From Desulfuromonas sp. AOP6 (GTDB taxonomy: Bacteria; Desulfobacterota; Desulfuromonadia; Desulfuromonadales; SZUA-540), in assembly GCF_009731355.2 (NCBI RefSeq), contig NZ_AP022810.1, positions 2,694,001-2,758,000 of the forward strand: a stretch of 64,000 nucleotides of DNA, given 5' to 3'. A model generated the notes under the pieces. That model ran no database searches. It saw only the letters and a program-made list of their open reading frames with translations, and was not told where the DNA came from. How positions within the stretch are numbered: the stretch's first letter is position 1; every line of letters starts with the position of its first letter. Of this stretch, positions 1-8,399 are shown one piece after another. The position numbers and the translations under genes are program-made.

Positions 1-1
1 T

Positions 2-121
2 CCCATGGAAGCCATCACTCTCCAGGGAGGAAAAGCCCATATCGACATGGGCCGCTGCGACCTCGATGGCATCTGCATTGCCGCCTGCCCTGAACATGCC
101 ATCCAGTTCATCGAAGACTGA
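2..121 (+). CDS. Ferredoxin-like 4Fe-4S protein, C-terminal end (truncated by window)
   Basis: Only the last 39 codons lie in the window; the reading frame is open to the left edge and ends at a TGA. The tail carries one half of a 4Fe-4S motif, CDLDGICIAACPEHAI. In a normal bacterial ferredoxin this would read CxxCxxCxxxCP; here the second cysteine position is Asp, giving CxxDxxCxxxCP. Some ferredoxins with Asp as a cluster ligand are known, so the cluster may still form, but the rest of the protein is not visible. It ends 33 bp before rsmE, on the same strand, so the two may be co-transcribed. Confidence 0.6.
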   Translation, partial: PMEAITLQGGKAHIDMGRCDLDGICIAACPEHAIQFIED

Positions 122-154
122 CACGCTCGCTGACTCATCGGCCGATTCGACGCT

Positions 155-862
155 ATGAACCTCATCCTGCTTTTCGAGGAAGATTTTATCTCCTCCGATA
201 TCGTGCGGCTTTCAGGAAGGCGACAGCAGCACATCCGCGAGATTCACCGTGCCGGTGAAGGGGATACCTTATGTGTCGGCCTGGCCGGAGGCGACATAGG
301 TCATGGCCAGATCCTCAACTTGAAGGACCGACTCGTGGAGATGCGGGTCTCCTTTGAGCGACAACCTCCCCCGAAACTGCCTCTCACCCTCGTGCTGGCC
401 CTGCCCCGTCCCAAGGCCCTCAAAAGGATTCTTATTGCCGCCACCTCTTTGGGTGTTGAAGAGATCCACCTTATCCATTCCTGGCGGGTGGAAAAGAGTT
501 TTTGGCATAGCGACCTGCTGAAACCCGAAGCCTTGCAGGAACCCCTGATTCTCGGGCTCGAGCAGGCCAAGGACACCCACCTCCCGTCCATTGAACTGCA
601 TCGCCTTTTCAAACCTTTCGCGCAGGACATCCTCCCCGGTCTCAGTGCCAATTCCCAGCGTCTGGTCGCACACCCCGTCGCCGAATCGCCCTGCCCCCGC
701 AATGTTGGTGAAAGAACAACGCTTGCGATAGGGCCTGAGGGGGGGTTCCTCCCCTATGAAGTGGAACTTTTGGCGGCAGCAGGTTTCAAGCCCGTCCATT
801 GCGGCCCACGTATACTCAGGGTTGAAACGGCTGTTCCGGCCCTGATTTCAAGGCTTTCCTAG
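155..862 (+). CDS. rsmE: 16S rRNA m3U1498 methyltransferase RsmE
   Basis: The 235-residue protein fits the RsmE family in length and layout: an N-terminal PUA-like RNA-binding part (about residues 1-70) followed by a SPOUT methyltransferase fold with the trefoil knot. Diagnostic motifs near the C-terminus are AIGPEGGF and LRVETAVPALI, which form the S-adenosylmethionine pocket. RsmE methylates N3 of U1498 in 16S rRNA in the assembled 30S subunit. The ATG at 155 follows the ferredoxin-like gene closely; no strong ribosome binding site is visible directly upstream. Confidence 0.95.
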   Translation: MNLILLFEEDFISSDIVRLSGRRQQHIREIHRAGEGDTLCVGLAGGDIGHGQILNLKDRLVEMRVSFERQPPPKLPLTLVLALPRPKALKRILIAATSLGVEEIHLIHSWRVEKSFWHSDLLKPEALQEPLILGLEQAKDTHLPSIELHRLFKPFAQDILPGLSANSQRLVAHPVAESPCPRNVGERTTLAIGPEGGFLPYEVELLAAAGFKPVHCGPRILRVETAVPALISRLS

Positions 863-1093
863 CGCCTTTCCCGAGGCCCCGTGCGCCAGGCCCCGGCGCG
901 AACCGACACACAATTGTAACTTTTCGCGCGGATTTGTTTGAAAGACTGACCTCGCCATAACACTCTCCCTCCGCGAGTGAAGCAAAAACTTACCATCCTA
1001 CCATTCCATTCCCGTTATTATTTCAAACACTTGCAAAAGTTTGCATCAATTCTTGGCCCTCACCTTTAATGAATAAACGAACGGCCAGCCTGA

Positions 1094-1110
1094 CTGGCAC
1101 GACTCTTGAG
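1094..1110 (+). promoter_or_regulatory. Candidate sigma-54 promoter
   Basis: CTGGCACGACTCTTGAG matches the RpoN consensus TGGCACG-N4-TTGC at every position except the last base of the -12 element, which is A. The GG at -24 and the TTG at -12 have the canonical spacing. It lies about 45 bp before the start of the small zinc-ribbon gene at 1155, as expected for a promoter of that gene. The same TTGA variant of the -12 element is found in the candidate promoter of the hsp20 genes at 42806-42824. Confidence 0.55.
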
Positions 1111-1154
1111 AAAGGATTAAGGCAGCATGAATAACTTTCTGAAAGGTGACGCCC

Positions 1155-1460
1155 TTGAACACCACGCTGGTTCAGCTCGGATTTTTACTCATCGCCCTGT
1201 TTATTGTCTCTTCAGGGGTGGGGGTATTCATAGTTCTTCGCCGTGTTCTGGCTAGCCGTCATCGCAGAACAGACGACGTGATTGGCGCCGCTGAAAAAAC
1301 AAACTTCCATGAAAACTGCTTAGCTGAAAAAGACGCGGGAGAAGCCGTCCAGACGGAACTTGTAACGTGCTCCTTTTGCGGCACCAAATTCTTATACCGT
1401 AAAAACCATGGCACATCCGTCGCCTGCCCCAATTGTGAAAGGCCCTATTCCAACAGATAA
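1155..1460 (+). CDS. Small membrane-anchored zinc-ribbon protein
   Basis: About 101 residues: one hydrophobic segment (roughly residues 8-28), then a charged linker, then a C-terminal zinc ribbon with two CxxC pairs (CSFC and CPNC) separated by about 16 residues. The frame is closed by a TGA just before 1146, so the start is either GTG 1146 or TTG 1155; TTG 1155 is preferred because AAAGGTG lies six bases upstream, whereas it overlaps the GTG. The family is not recognised. The topology suggests a membrane anchor with a cytoplasmic metal-binding knob. It lies alone behind a sigma-54-like promoter. Confidence 0.7.
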   Translation: MNTTLVQLGFLLIALFIVSSGVGVFIVLRRVLASRHRRTDDVIGAAEKTNFHENCLAEKDAGEAVQTELVTCSFCGTKFLYRKNHGTSVACPNCERPYSNR

Positions 1461-1609
1461 GTCTGAAAACATACGACCTCCCTTAAGATCAGTTCTCCTT
1501 CCTGGTCCAACGTTTCTTCATTTCATCAAAATGTCCCGGCTCCTGTCCTTTCCGCGCGGTGAAAATCTGTTAGGCTTTTCCTGAACACCCATTGACGAGG
1601 GGATTTTTT

Positions 1610-2563
1610 ATGGCTCAACACCCGGGTTCCCACTGGAATACTCCCGGACGCAGGCCGGTGAGGTTTTTACTATCTTTCCCGGTAGCGACACTGTTCCTTT
1701 TCGTCCTGATGATTCTTGGTCTGCCACGGGAAGGTTCTGCCGAAAGACAAAGCACAGGCGGCCCCACCCTTAGTTTCGACTCAGGGGCACAGCTGATCCT
1801 GGGCCCCGAAGGGGATCCTTATGCTGCCTATCAGGCCGATCTTCACCGGGCCGCCACGGGCATGCACTATCTGACCGTCGCCCAGGCCGATATCCCGGAC
1901 TCCGGTTCCAGGCGCTTCAACCTGCAGGCAGGGGGCCGTTTTGGTCTGCTGCGTTTTGTACCGGCGCAGGCGCCGCACCGACCCTGGCAACTCAGCTTTG
2001 AAGGCGGCCTTGACGCTCAGTTTGATATCGAACACTCTCTGGACAATATCGGCTGGGACGGCAATTACGGTCTCGTGATCACGACAACCCTCCAACCAGG
2101 GACGAATCTCAAGTTGGGGGTGGTCCATACATCCAGCCACCTGGGGGATGAATATATGCAACGCACGGGACGTACTCGGATCGGCTACCTGCGTGAAGAA
2201 GTACAACTCGCCGTCGATCAGAGGTTTGGGCCATGGACCCGCATCTATTTCGAGGGCGGCTACAGTTATGCCAAAGGAAGCAGTGATGTGGAAAAACCAG
2301 GACGGCTGCAGACAGGAATAGAGCTGGAAAAAACGCGCCCCTTGGGGCCAGGACGGGCAGGCTGGTACCTTGCCGCCGACTTTTCCGCCATGGAGGAAAG
2401 AGACTGGCAGATCGACACGGCCTTGCAGGCAGGCTTCATTGCCCGTTCAGCTACCCGGGCCTGGCGTCTTGGCGCCACCTTTTACCGGGGACGGCCCACG
2501 CTGAGTGAATTTTTTGACAAAACGGAGACCATGGGAATTTTCGGCTTATGGGTGGATTTGTAA
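1610..2563 (+). CDS. DUF1207-type outer-membrane beta-barrel protein
   Basis: The 317-residue product has a long N-terminal signal region with a hydrophobic stretch around residues 22-40 and small residues after it, then alternating amphipathic strands rich in aromatic and Gly residues, and ends in an aromatic/hydrophobic strand (GLWVDL) as outer-membrane barrels do. The segment HTSSHLGDEY is typical of the DUF1207 family. The ATG at 1610 is chosen because GAGGGG precedes it; the upstream TTG at 1592 has no such site. Function is unknown; it is probably a passive pore or a structural outer-membrane protein. The DsrE-like gene follows after 33 bp. Confidence 0.75.
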   Translation: MAQHPGSHWNTPGRRPVRFLLSFPVATLFLFVLMILGLPREGSAERQSTGGPTLSFDSGAQLILGPEGDPYAAYQADLHRAATGMHYLTVAQADIPDSGSRRFNLQAGGRFGLLRFVPAQAPHRPWQLSFEGGLDAQFDIEHSLDNIGWDGNYGLVITTTLQPGTNLKLGVVHTSSHLGDEYMQRTGRTRIGYLREEVQLAVDQRFGPWTRIYFEGGYSYAKGSSDVEKPGRLQTGIELEKTRPLGPGRAGWYLAADFSAMEERDWQIDTALQAGFIARSATRAWRLGATFYRGRPTLSEFFDKTETMGIFGLWVDL

Positions 2564-2596
2564 GAACCGGACACGGGACAAAAACAGGAGGTCTTA

Positions 2597-2947
2597 ATGA
2601 ATAAAAAAGTCGCTCTGGTCGCTTTTAACGGCGATTCGACCTGCTTCGTGCATGTACTCTTGAATGCCCTTGACTTTCATCGGAAGGGCTACGACGTAAA
2701 AGTGGTGCTGGAAGGAAACGCCACTCGCCTGATCAGGGATCTGGCCAGTCCTGACCATCCCCTCGCGACGCTCTATGCGAGGACGACACAGGAGGGCCTT
2801 ATCGACTGTGTGTGCAAGGCCTGTGCTGCCAAAATGGATACCCTGTCTATTGCCGAAGCACAAAAACTGCCGGTCTGCTCAGACATGTCGGGGCATCCAA
2901 GCCTGGCGGACTACGCCTCCAGAGGATACCAGATCATCACTTTTTAG
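2597..2947 (+). CDS. DsrE/DsrF-like family protein
   Basis: A 116-residue cytosolic protein with the DsrE-like alpha/beta layout: an N-terminal strand (KKVALVAFNGD), a conserved ALDF...GYDVKVVLEG segment, then a central cysteine patch CVCKAC at about residues 71-76 and another Cys near 93. DsrE-fold proteins often carry persulfide or bind small redox ligands, and the cysteine patch fits that. The ATG follows AGGAGGTCTTA, a strong ribosome binding site. The role is not established. It lies 33 bp after the DUF1207 gene, so co-transcription is likely. Confidence 0.75.
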   Translation: MNKKVALVAFNGDSTCFVHVLLNALDFHRKGYDVKVVLEGNATRLIRDLASPDHPLATLYARTTQEGLIDCVCKACAAKMDTLSIAEAQKLPVCSDMSGHPSLADYASRGYQIITF

Positions 2948-2961
2948 GCATGTCGCCACGG

Positions 2962-3648
2962 CTAGCCACAGGGTATCGGTTCCCCCTGCAGAAAGGCCGC
3001 CATCCGTTCGGGTTCCTGCAGAAGGGTCCAGACAGCCACAGTCAACTTGACGCTGCGGCTGTCCAGATTCAGCCCGGCGAGGGCGGCGCCCAGGCCGCGG
3101 AAAGTGGCATCCATGAGGGTTTTCTGGAAAAGGTTGATCAGGACGGTCCTTTCTTCGCCCAGCGCCTTGAAGGCAATGGCCTCCCGGCAGTCTTCCGCAT
3201 TGGCGGAGGTGATAGAGCGGCAGATCAGCGGACGCACCGGATAAATCGCACAGGCGCCCTGGTCGGTCAAAAACGCACAGGATTGTCGCAGCAGAACGCG
3301 GTCATCATCATCCAGCCAGAGAATGCGGGGGTAGAGGGATTCGAGGCGAGCGATAATTTTGGCGACCTCCTCCTCGCCCATCGACTCCTTCAAATGAGTA
3401 ATGATCGCGGCGGCCTCAGGCAGCAGGACAGCGACGTTGACGGCACAACAGGTTCCGCACCCGGCTGTGCAGGCGATATGCTTCTGTTCGACAGGATCCA
3501 TATGCCTGGCCAAGGTATCCTCTGCCAGCCCATAGAGTTGACTTACGCTATGCCAGCAATCTTTAAAATTTTTCGCACCGCTCAAAAGATCGCGGGCCCT
3601 CCTTTCTATCGACTGTTCGTACCCCTTGAGATCAAAAGCATCAGACAT
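2962..3648 (-). CDS. YkgJ-family cysteine-cluster protein
   Basis: A 228-residue protein with the two-part cysteine pattern of the YkgJ / CxxCxxCC family: CTAGCGTCC in the first half and CAFLTDQGACAIYPVRPLIC in the second half. These are thought to bind zinc or an Fe-S cluster, but no biochemical role is firmly known. The ATG at 3648 is chosen over the TTG at 3654 because GGGAG sits six bases upstream. It is convergent with the DsrE-like gene and only 14 bp from its stop codon. Confidence 0.8.
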   Translation of the reverse strand: MSDAFDLKGYEQSIERRARDLLSGAKNFKDCWHSVSQLYGLAEDTLARHMDPVEQKHIACTAGCGTCCAVNVAVLLPEAAAIITHLKESMGEEEVAKIIARLESLYPRILWLDDDDRVLLRQSCAFLTDQGACAIYPVRPLICRSITSANAEDCREAIAFKALGEERTVLINLFQKTLMDATFRGLGAALAGLNLDSRSVKLTVAVWTLLQEPERMAAFLQGEPIPCG

Positions 3649-3830
3649 CGACAACTCCCTGGGAGAGAAGAAACTAAAGCCCTATTTTCAATCCTAACGG
3701 AACAGAGCTCTTTCACCAGGGCCAAAAGGCATTTTTCTCCAAATCCTGAGGATTTTCTTTCCGGACTTGCCAAACCGGGGAAGAATGGCAAAATGTCTCT
3801 TCAGGCGATAAACAATGAGGAGAAAACCCC

Positions 3831-4013
3831 ATGAAGCTGGAAATTGCCTTCGAATGTCCACAATGCCAAAAAAGCGTTGCCCAAAACCTTAACGACTACG
3901 CTCCCGGCACACGCCGACTCTGTCCATCCTGTGGCACGGATACGATTCTGACCCCGGACGGCCTTCAGTCTTTTCGCGCCAGCCTGGAATCCTTCTGTCG
4001 ACCGCCGCACTGA
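3831..4013 (+). CDS. Zinc-ribbon miniprotein
   Basis: Sixty residues beginning MKLEIAFECPQC and containing two CPxC knuckles (CPQC and CPSC) 22 residues apart, enough for a single zinc site. The second knuckle is followed by GTDTILTPDGLQ and a short helix. GAGGAG lies just before the ATG. Small proteins like this are widespread in the Geobacter group and are usually annotated as hypothetical. No partner gene is evident: it is convergent with the Mrp gene and separated from it by the terminator at 4040-4069. Confidence 0.7.
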   Translation: MKLEIAFECPQCQKSVAQNLNDYAPGTRRLCPSCGTDTILTPDGLQSFRASLESFCRPPH

Positions 4014-4039
4014 ACCTGCCGAAGGGACATCCGAAAGAC

Positions 4040-4069
4040 AAAAAACCCCCGGTCGCCATCGACCGGGGG
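4040..4069 (-). terminator. Intrinsic terminator of the mrp gene
   Basis: A perfect 9-bp stem CCCCCGGTC / GACCGGGGG with a six-base loop. Read on the minus strand it is followed by six T residues. It lies 36 bp past the mrp stop codon. Confidence 0.85.
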
Positions 4070-4104
4070 TCACCATCTATTTTTGAAAAATTCGAAGGAA
4101 AGAT

Positions 4105-5007
4105 TCAGGCCGTTCGGCCCACCAGCTCCTGGGCAATATGCCGCAATACTTTGCTTGTTTCCGAGTCGGGGTTGGCCAGCACGACGGGTTTTCCGCTGTC
4201 ACCGGCATTGACCATCTCCGGATCGACAGGGACCGCACCGAGGAAAGGAGCGCCCATTGCCTCGGCCATCTGCCGACCGCCTCCTTTTTTGAAGAGGTCG
4301 ATCACCTCATTGCAGTGGGGGCAGACGAAACCACTCATATTCTCCACCACGCCCAACAGATTCATCTTCAACTGATGGCAAAAAGTGATGGACTTGCGCA
4401 CGTCATTGAGGGCGACTTCCTGCGGAGTGGTGACGATGACGGCCTGAGCATCGGCGCCAAGAAACTGGGCTACGGACAGCGGTTCATCCCCGGTTCCCGG
4501 CGGGCAGTCGACCACGAGATAATCCAGATATCCCCATTCGACATCGGCCAAAAACTGCTGAATAACACCTGCCTTCATGGCGCCGCGCCAGATGACCGCG
4601 TCCGTGTCCTGCTCCAGCATGAAGCCAATAGACATGACCTTGAGCCCCTCATAATTGACGGGGAGCATGGCATCTCCAGCCTCGGTGATCTTCGGCCTTA
4701 CCCCTTCAAGACCCAGCATCTTGGGGACGCTGGGCCCGTGGATATCCACGTCGAGCAGACCGACCGCCTGCCCCTGTTGGGCGAGAGCCATGGCCAGATT
4801 CACCGCCGTCGAGCTCTTGCCCACGCCCCCCTTGCCGGACATGACCAGAATTTTGTTGCGGATATGGCCGAGACGCTGCTCCATGAGCAGCCGACGCTCA
4901 CGCTGTTCGGCAGATTCACCGGGCCGGGCTCCCGCCGACGGGCAGCTTTTCTCGGCACATCCCGACTTATCCCCACAGCTGCTGCAGGCGTTATCTGAAT
5001 GGCTCAT
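4105..5007 (-). CDS. Mrp/NBP35-type P-loop ATPase, Fe-S carrier
   Basis: A 300-residue protein with the deviant Walker A GKGGVGKSS at about residues 58-66, the LLDVDIHGPS switch, and a CPHC pair near residue 240 that binds the bridging Fe-S cluster of Mrp/ApbC proteins. An N-terminal extension contains four Cys (8, 11, 17, 22), like the extra cluster site of NBP35-type members. These ATPases load Fe-S clusters into target proteins. The ATG at 5007 is preferred over the GTG at 5031, with GGGAGG upstream. A sigma-70 promoter is seen at 5143-5171. Confidence 0.9.
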   Translation of the reverse strand: MSHSDNACSSCGDKSGCAEKSCPSAGARPGESAEQRERRLLMEQRLGHIRNKILVMSGKGGVGKSSTAVNLAMALAQQGQAVGLLDVDIHGPSVPKMLGLEGVRPKITEAGDAMLPVNYEGLKVMSIGFMLEQDTDAVIWRGAMKAGVIQQFLADVEWGYLDYLVVDCPPGTGDEPLSVAQFLGADAQAVIVTTPQEVALNDVRKSITFCHQLKMNLLGVVENMSGFVCPHCNEVIDLFKKGGGRQMAEAMGAPFLGAVPVDPEMVNAGDSGKPVVLANPDSETSKVLRHIAQELVGRTA

Positions 5008-5142
5008 CGGTAATGATCCTCCCTTTCTCACACGCTATTGTCGAAGACGGCGCACAAAAAAATCTCAACGGGGAGCGTTAACACCCGTGAGACACCAACA
5101 ACAGCCGCCGCCATAAAAAGAAACAGGGCAAAAACGCGATCC

Positions 5143-5171
5143 TTGTTAGCACTTTCCCACAGGACCGTCAA
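5143..5171 (-). promoter_or_regulatory. Sigma-70 promoter for mrp
   Basis: On the minus strand TTGACG and TAACAA are separated by exactly 17 bases. The -10 element is about 135 bp before the mrp start codon. Confidence 0.55.
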
Positions 5172-5314
5172 GAGCAATTCTCACCGTTTCACGGGTGAAC
5201 ATTCAGGGGAAAACCAACCTGAACGATAGGGGTCGAAGAATTATTTTCATCTTTTTTTTAGAGAAACCGGAAGGGCCTTGAAATTCTTCGGGCGGAGGAC
5301 TGCCAGGATTAGCA

Positions 5315-5391
5315 TGGTGGAACTGAGGAATATCAAAACCGCTGACCTGTGCCTTGCAGCCGCAGCGCCCTACCAACTGAGCTACAGCCCC
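5315..5391 (-). pseudogene. Degenerate tRNA-Ala(UGC)-like sequence
   Basis: The 77-base minus-strand sequence aligns end to end with a tRNA-Ala. It starts GGGGCTGTAGCTCAGTTGG and ends CAGTTCC-A-CCA, with the acceptor stem still pairable (two G-U pairs) and the D-stem intact. The anticodon arm is damaged: only the three inner pairs form, position 33 is C instead of T, and the triplet in the anticodon place is TGC. The T-arm is one base too long and its stem has a C-C mismatch and two G-U pairs. I read this as a tRNA-Ala pseudogene; a working but odd tRNA is possible. It lies 36 bp beyond the histidine kinase stop codon. The rest of 5008-5426 shows only the mrp promoter. Confidence 0.55.
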
Positions 5392-5426
5392 TTCATGTGG
5401 TGGCCTCTGCGAAACCCGTCCTTTTG

Positions 5427-7274
5427 TCAGCGCAGCCGCGCCTCATTTCCTTCACGGCAGGGGATACGCAGGATAAAGAGGGCGCCTTTCTCGCGATTCA
5501 TAACTTCAATCTCCCCCCGGTGAAGTTCGACGATCCGATGGGATATGGAGAGTCCCAGACCAGTCCCTTCGCCCTTGGTCGTGAAAAATGGGTTGAAAAT
5601 ATTGCGCATGACTTCATCGGAAATACCACCGCCGGTGTCTTCCACCTCCACGGCGACAGCAGACTCTCCGCGCAAGACGGTCGGATAGGCTCGAACAGTC
5701 AAGGTTCCCCCCAGGGACATCACCTGCCGGGCATTGGCGACCATATTGAGCAGTACCTGTCTAAGTTTCTGGGCGTCTCCCTGAACTTTGGCCAGATTGT
5801 CGGTCACCTCAACCTTAAGCTCGATGCCCGCCGCCAGAATAGCGTTATTTTCCAGGTCGACGACTTCATCAATGATCCGGATCAGGTCACACTCGACAAA
5901 GCAGAGCATCTGCTTTTTGGAAAAGGCGAGGATGTTGGTGAGCATTTCCTCCATCCGACGCACTTCCCGGGCAATAATCCCGGCATATTCCCGGTCCCGA
6001 CTGCCCTCGGGGGCGTGTCGACACAATCGCTGGGCGAAACCTCCGATGGAGACGAGAGGGTTGCGCAATTCGTGGGCAACGGAAGCCGCCATCTCTCCCA
6101 GAACCGCCAGTTTTTCCCCCTGAATCAGGCGCTCCTGTGTTTCCCTCAGATCCTGGTGGGCGCTCTCCAGCCGATGCAGTAACATGGAGTTTTCCATGGC
6201 GGCAGCGGCCTGGTTGGCGAAGAGTTCAAGGAAGCGCAAACGTCCAGGTGTGATATCCTCATGACTGTCGGGGTTGTCGACGACGACGACGCCAAGGACG
6301 CGATCTTTTCCAAGCAGGGGCGCGCAGGCATAGGCTTTCAGCTCCAGGGCTGTGGCGAAAGCTCTATCAGAACCTTGCAGCGAGGTGGAATCGCGGATCA
6401 GGACGACCTCGGTGTCAGCCACTGCCCGGGCCAGGGCGTTGTCTTCGGCGTCCAGAGGAAGCCGCTGTTTCAGAACCTGCCGGCAGAATGCTGTACGCCT
6501 TTGCGCTTCCTGCACTTCCGCACCCATGCGAGGGTGCGCCCAGCTGTCCAGGCCTTCCGTTTTGGGCAGGACAAGCTGCGCGGCCCTGCGTGTCACTCCG
6601 AGCATTCCCTGGAGCGTGCCGCTGCGTTCATTGACCGTAAAGAGCATGGCCCGCTCGAAACCTCCCCCCTCTTTGACCGTCGCCGCCGAAAGGATGAGAT
6701 GCACCAGCTCGTTGAGCCGCAAAGTGCTGTGCATGGCGCGAGAGATACGATAGAGAAGGGAAATCTCACGAAATTTTCTATCATTTTCTGCAGAAAGGGC
6801 CTTCATTTGACCGAGAGCGGAGGCTTGCTCTTTTTCAGCTTCCACATCGTGATGAAGCTGAGCCAGGGAGGCGAGTTCTTCGGAAATGGCTTCGAGCAGA
6901 GAAAGATCGCCTTCGGAGAGTGTGGAACCCGGGAGAAGTTCCACAGAGAGGACACCGTGCTCCCGGTAGCGGGTGACAACGGCAAAAACAGCCTGCGCAC
7001 CCTCCGTCCTGGCCTGGCGGGTACGCAGGACTTCACCCTGAAGAGTCTCTTCAAGAGGAATATGACAATCATGGGAAGACGGTGGGCTGGAAGCGCGGAG
7101 AACACGAGAAAAACGATCACCCCGGGCATCCAGAAAATACAGGGAAGCCTCGGCCAACCCCAGGGCACGAGTAAGATAGTCGAGAATTCCGTGAAAACAG
7201 GCGAGGTGATCGGCCGCCCCGCAATTGGCAAGGCGGACCACATTGCGCAGCACGTCAAAGGAGTCACGCATCAT
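5427..7274 (-). CDS. GAF-domain sensor histidine kinase (soluble)
   Basis: About 615 residues without transmembrane segments. The N-terminal half looks like two GAF-type sensor domains (about residues 15-145 and 185-365) joined by a helical linker. A phospho-acceptor helix follows, with the H-box VAHELRNPLVSIGG, and then a HATPase_c domain with N-box NMVANARQVM and glycine boxes DTGGGIS and GTGLGLSI. No receiver domain or response regulator gene is adjacent, so the partner is unknown. The start is uncertain: GTG 7280, ATG 7274 or ATG 7271 are possible and none has a good ribosome binding site. It is 43 bp downstream of dksA, so probably co-transcribed with it. Confidence 0.85.
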   Translation of the reverse strand: MMRDSFDVLRNVVRLANCGAADHLACFHGILDYLTRALGLAEASLYFLDARGDRFSRVLRASSPPSSHDCHIPLEETLQGEVLRTRQARTEGAQAVFAVVTRYREHGVLSVELLPGSTLSEGDLSLLEAISEELASLAQLHHDVEAEKEQASALGQMKALSAENDRKFREISLLYRISRAMHSTLRLNELVHLILSAATVKEGGGFERAMLFTVNERSGTLQGMLGVTRRAAQLVLPKTEGLDSWAHPRMGAEVQEAQRRTAFCRQVLKQRLPLDAEDNALARAVADTEVVLIRDSTSLQGSDRAFATALELKAYACAPLLGKDRVLGVVVVDNPDSHEDITPGRLRFLELFANQAAAAMENSMLLHRLESAHQDLRETQERLIQGEKLAVLGEMAASVAHELRNPLVSIGGFAQRLCRHAPEGSRDREYAGIIAREVRRMEEMLTNILAFSKKQMLCFVECDLIRIIDEVVDLENNAILAAGIELKVEVTDNLAKVQGDAQKLRQVLLNMVANARQVMSLGGTLTVRAYPTVLRGESAVAVEVEDTGGGISDEVMRNIFNPFFTTKGEGTGLGLSISHRIVELHRGEIEVMNREKGALFILRIPCREGNEARLR

Positions 7275-7317
7275 CGGCACCGTTTCCCGAAGAAAGGTGA
7301 TCCTTTTCCCTTCAGGA

Positions 7318-7674
7318 TCAGCCTATTTTTTCCTGGCGTTCCTGTTCCGTCTTGCAATCAATGCACAAGGTGGTAACCGGACGGGCACGAAGACGGGCCT
7401 CGCCAATCTCTTCTTCACAGCTTTCACAGACACCGAAGGTACCATCTTCGATGCGCTCGATCGCCTCGCGGATTTTCAGAATCAGCTTGCGCTCCCGATC
7501 ACGGATGCGCAATTCGAAATTTCGGTCGGATTCGAGGGATGCACGATCGGTGGGATCGGGGAAATTGGTCTTCTCATCGGTCATCTCAGAGACAGTCTTG
7601 CCCGCCTCTCGCAACAGGTCGTCGAGCTGATTTTGCAGAATCTGGCGAAATTCTTCGAGTTTTTCCTGCTCCAT
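7318..7674 (-). CDS. dksA: DksA/TraR-family RNA polymerase-binding factor
   Basis: A 118-residue protein with a coiled-coil N-terminal half and a C-terminal four-cysteine zinc finger (CESC ... CIDC). The coil tip carries the acidic DxxDRA signature (DPTDRA), which in DksA reaches the RNA polymerase secondary channel. DksA works with ppGpp to adjust transcription of rRNA and biosynthetic genes. The ATG has GGGAG seven bases upstream. It lies in a minus-strand run radA - PH-like gene - dksA - kinase. Confidence 0.92.
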   Translation of the reverse strand: MEQEKLEEFRQILQNQLDDLLREAGKTVSEMTDEKTNFPDPTDRASLESDRNFELRIRDRERKLILKIREAIERIEDGTFGVCESCEEEIGEARLRARPVTTLCIDCKTEQERQEKIG

Positions 7675-7753
7675 TCGGTAACTCCCTTTGCTCTGTGTAA
7701 TTCCGCAAATTTAAGTTAAAACAGCGTTAAAGTCAATACAGATTGCCCCGGCG

Positions 7754-8278
7754 TCAAATCCCCGCCATGACCTGAATATAAAGAATAAATGCCAGCAGGA
7801 TGACAGCCAGCCAGCAGGAAATGATATCGGTGCTTTTTGTCGGAGGAGCGGCCGCCATTTTCTGCGTCTCTTCGCTGATAGCCGCCGGGGGAACCCGTTG
7901 CAGCAGAGTGCGTACCAGGTGCGGGAAGTCGGCATAGGCATTGGAAAGAATGATAAAATCTTCTTCGGTGCTGATGGTCACAAAGGCCCGTTTTTTCACC
8001 AGGACCGTATCCACCGCTGTTATTTGTTCAAGGGGAAGGCTTTTTTTACGAAAGAGCTTGTCCACCCGAACGTCGTCGGCAGTGACCCTGAATCGGCGCA
8101 CAACACTCTCGGAGAAAAATCCGGCCACAGGGAGAATAATGACTCCGAGTATCATCACCTTGGCCAGCGGCTCCCCTTTGACAAGGATGACGGCAAAGAG
8201 CAGCAGCGAAAGGGCAAGCAGTATCCCCAGCGGGATGAGAAATGTTCTGCGTATGACAAAGGTCTGTTGGATAGTCAC
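7754..8278 (-). CDS. Membrane protein with PH-like (bPH) domain
   Basis: A 174-residue protein with two close hydrophobic segments near the N-terminus (about residues 13-33 and 40-57), a central beta-rich block whose pattern (RVTADDVRVDKLFRKKSLPL) resembles bacterial PH domains, and a third hydrophobic segment at the C-terminus. A GTG start is used, with AAGGAA just upstream. The function is unknown; similar proteins sit in the inner membrane with the PH-like fold in the cytoplasm. Confidence 0.65.
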   Translation of the reverse strand: MTIQQTFVIRRTFLIPLGILLALSLLLFAVILVKGEPLAKVMILGVIILPVAGFFSESVVRRFRVTADDVRVDKLFRKKSLPLEQITAVDTVLVKKRAFVTISTEEDFIILSNAYADFPHLVRTLLQRVPPAAISEETQKMAAAPPTKSTDIISCWLAVILLAFILYIQVMAGI

Positions 8279-8399
8279 GGGATTCCTTCCCTATCTGAAA
8301 GTAAGGCGACAGCCATTATAGCCTAACGGGAGAGCGATGCAATGTTGACAGACACCTATTCGTTTTCGCCGTCCAGACAACAAGCAAGACTCGGGCCAT

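Noticed and set aside
1127-1237. Short 36-codon frame overlapping the zinc-ribbon gene start
   Set aside because: No ribosome binding site of quality and no recognisable sequence; kept only as a remark.
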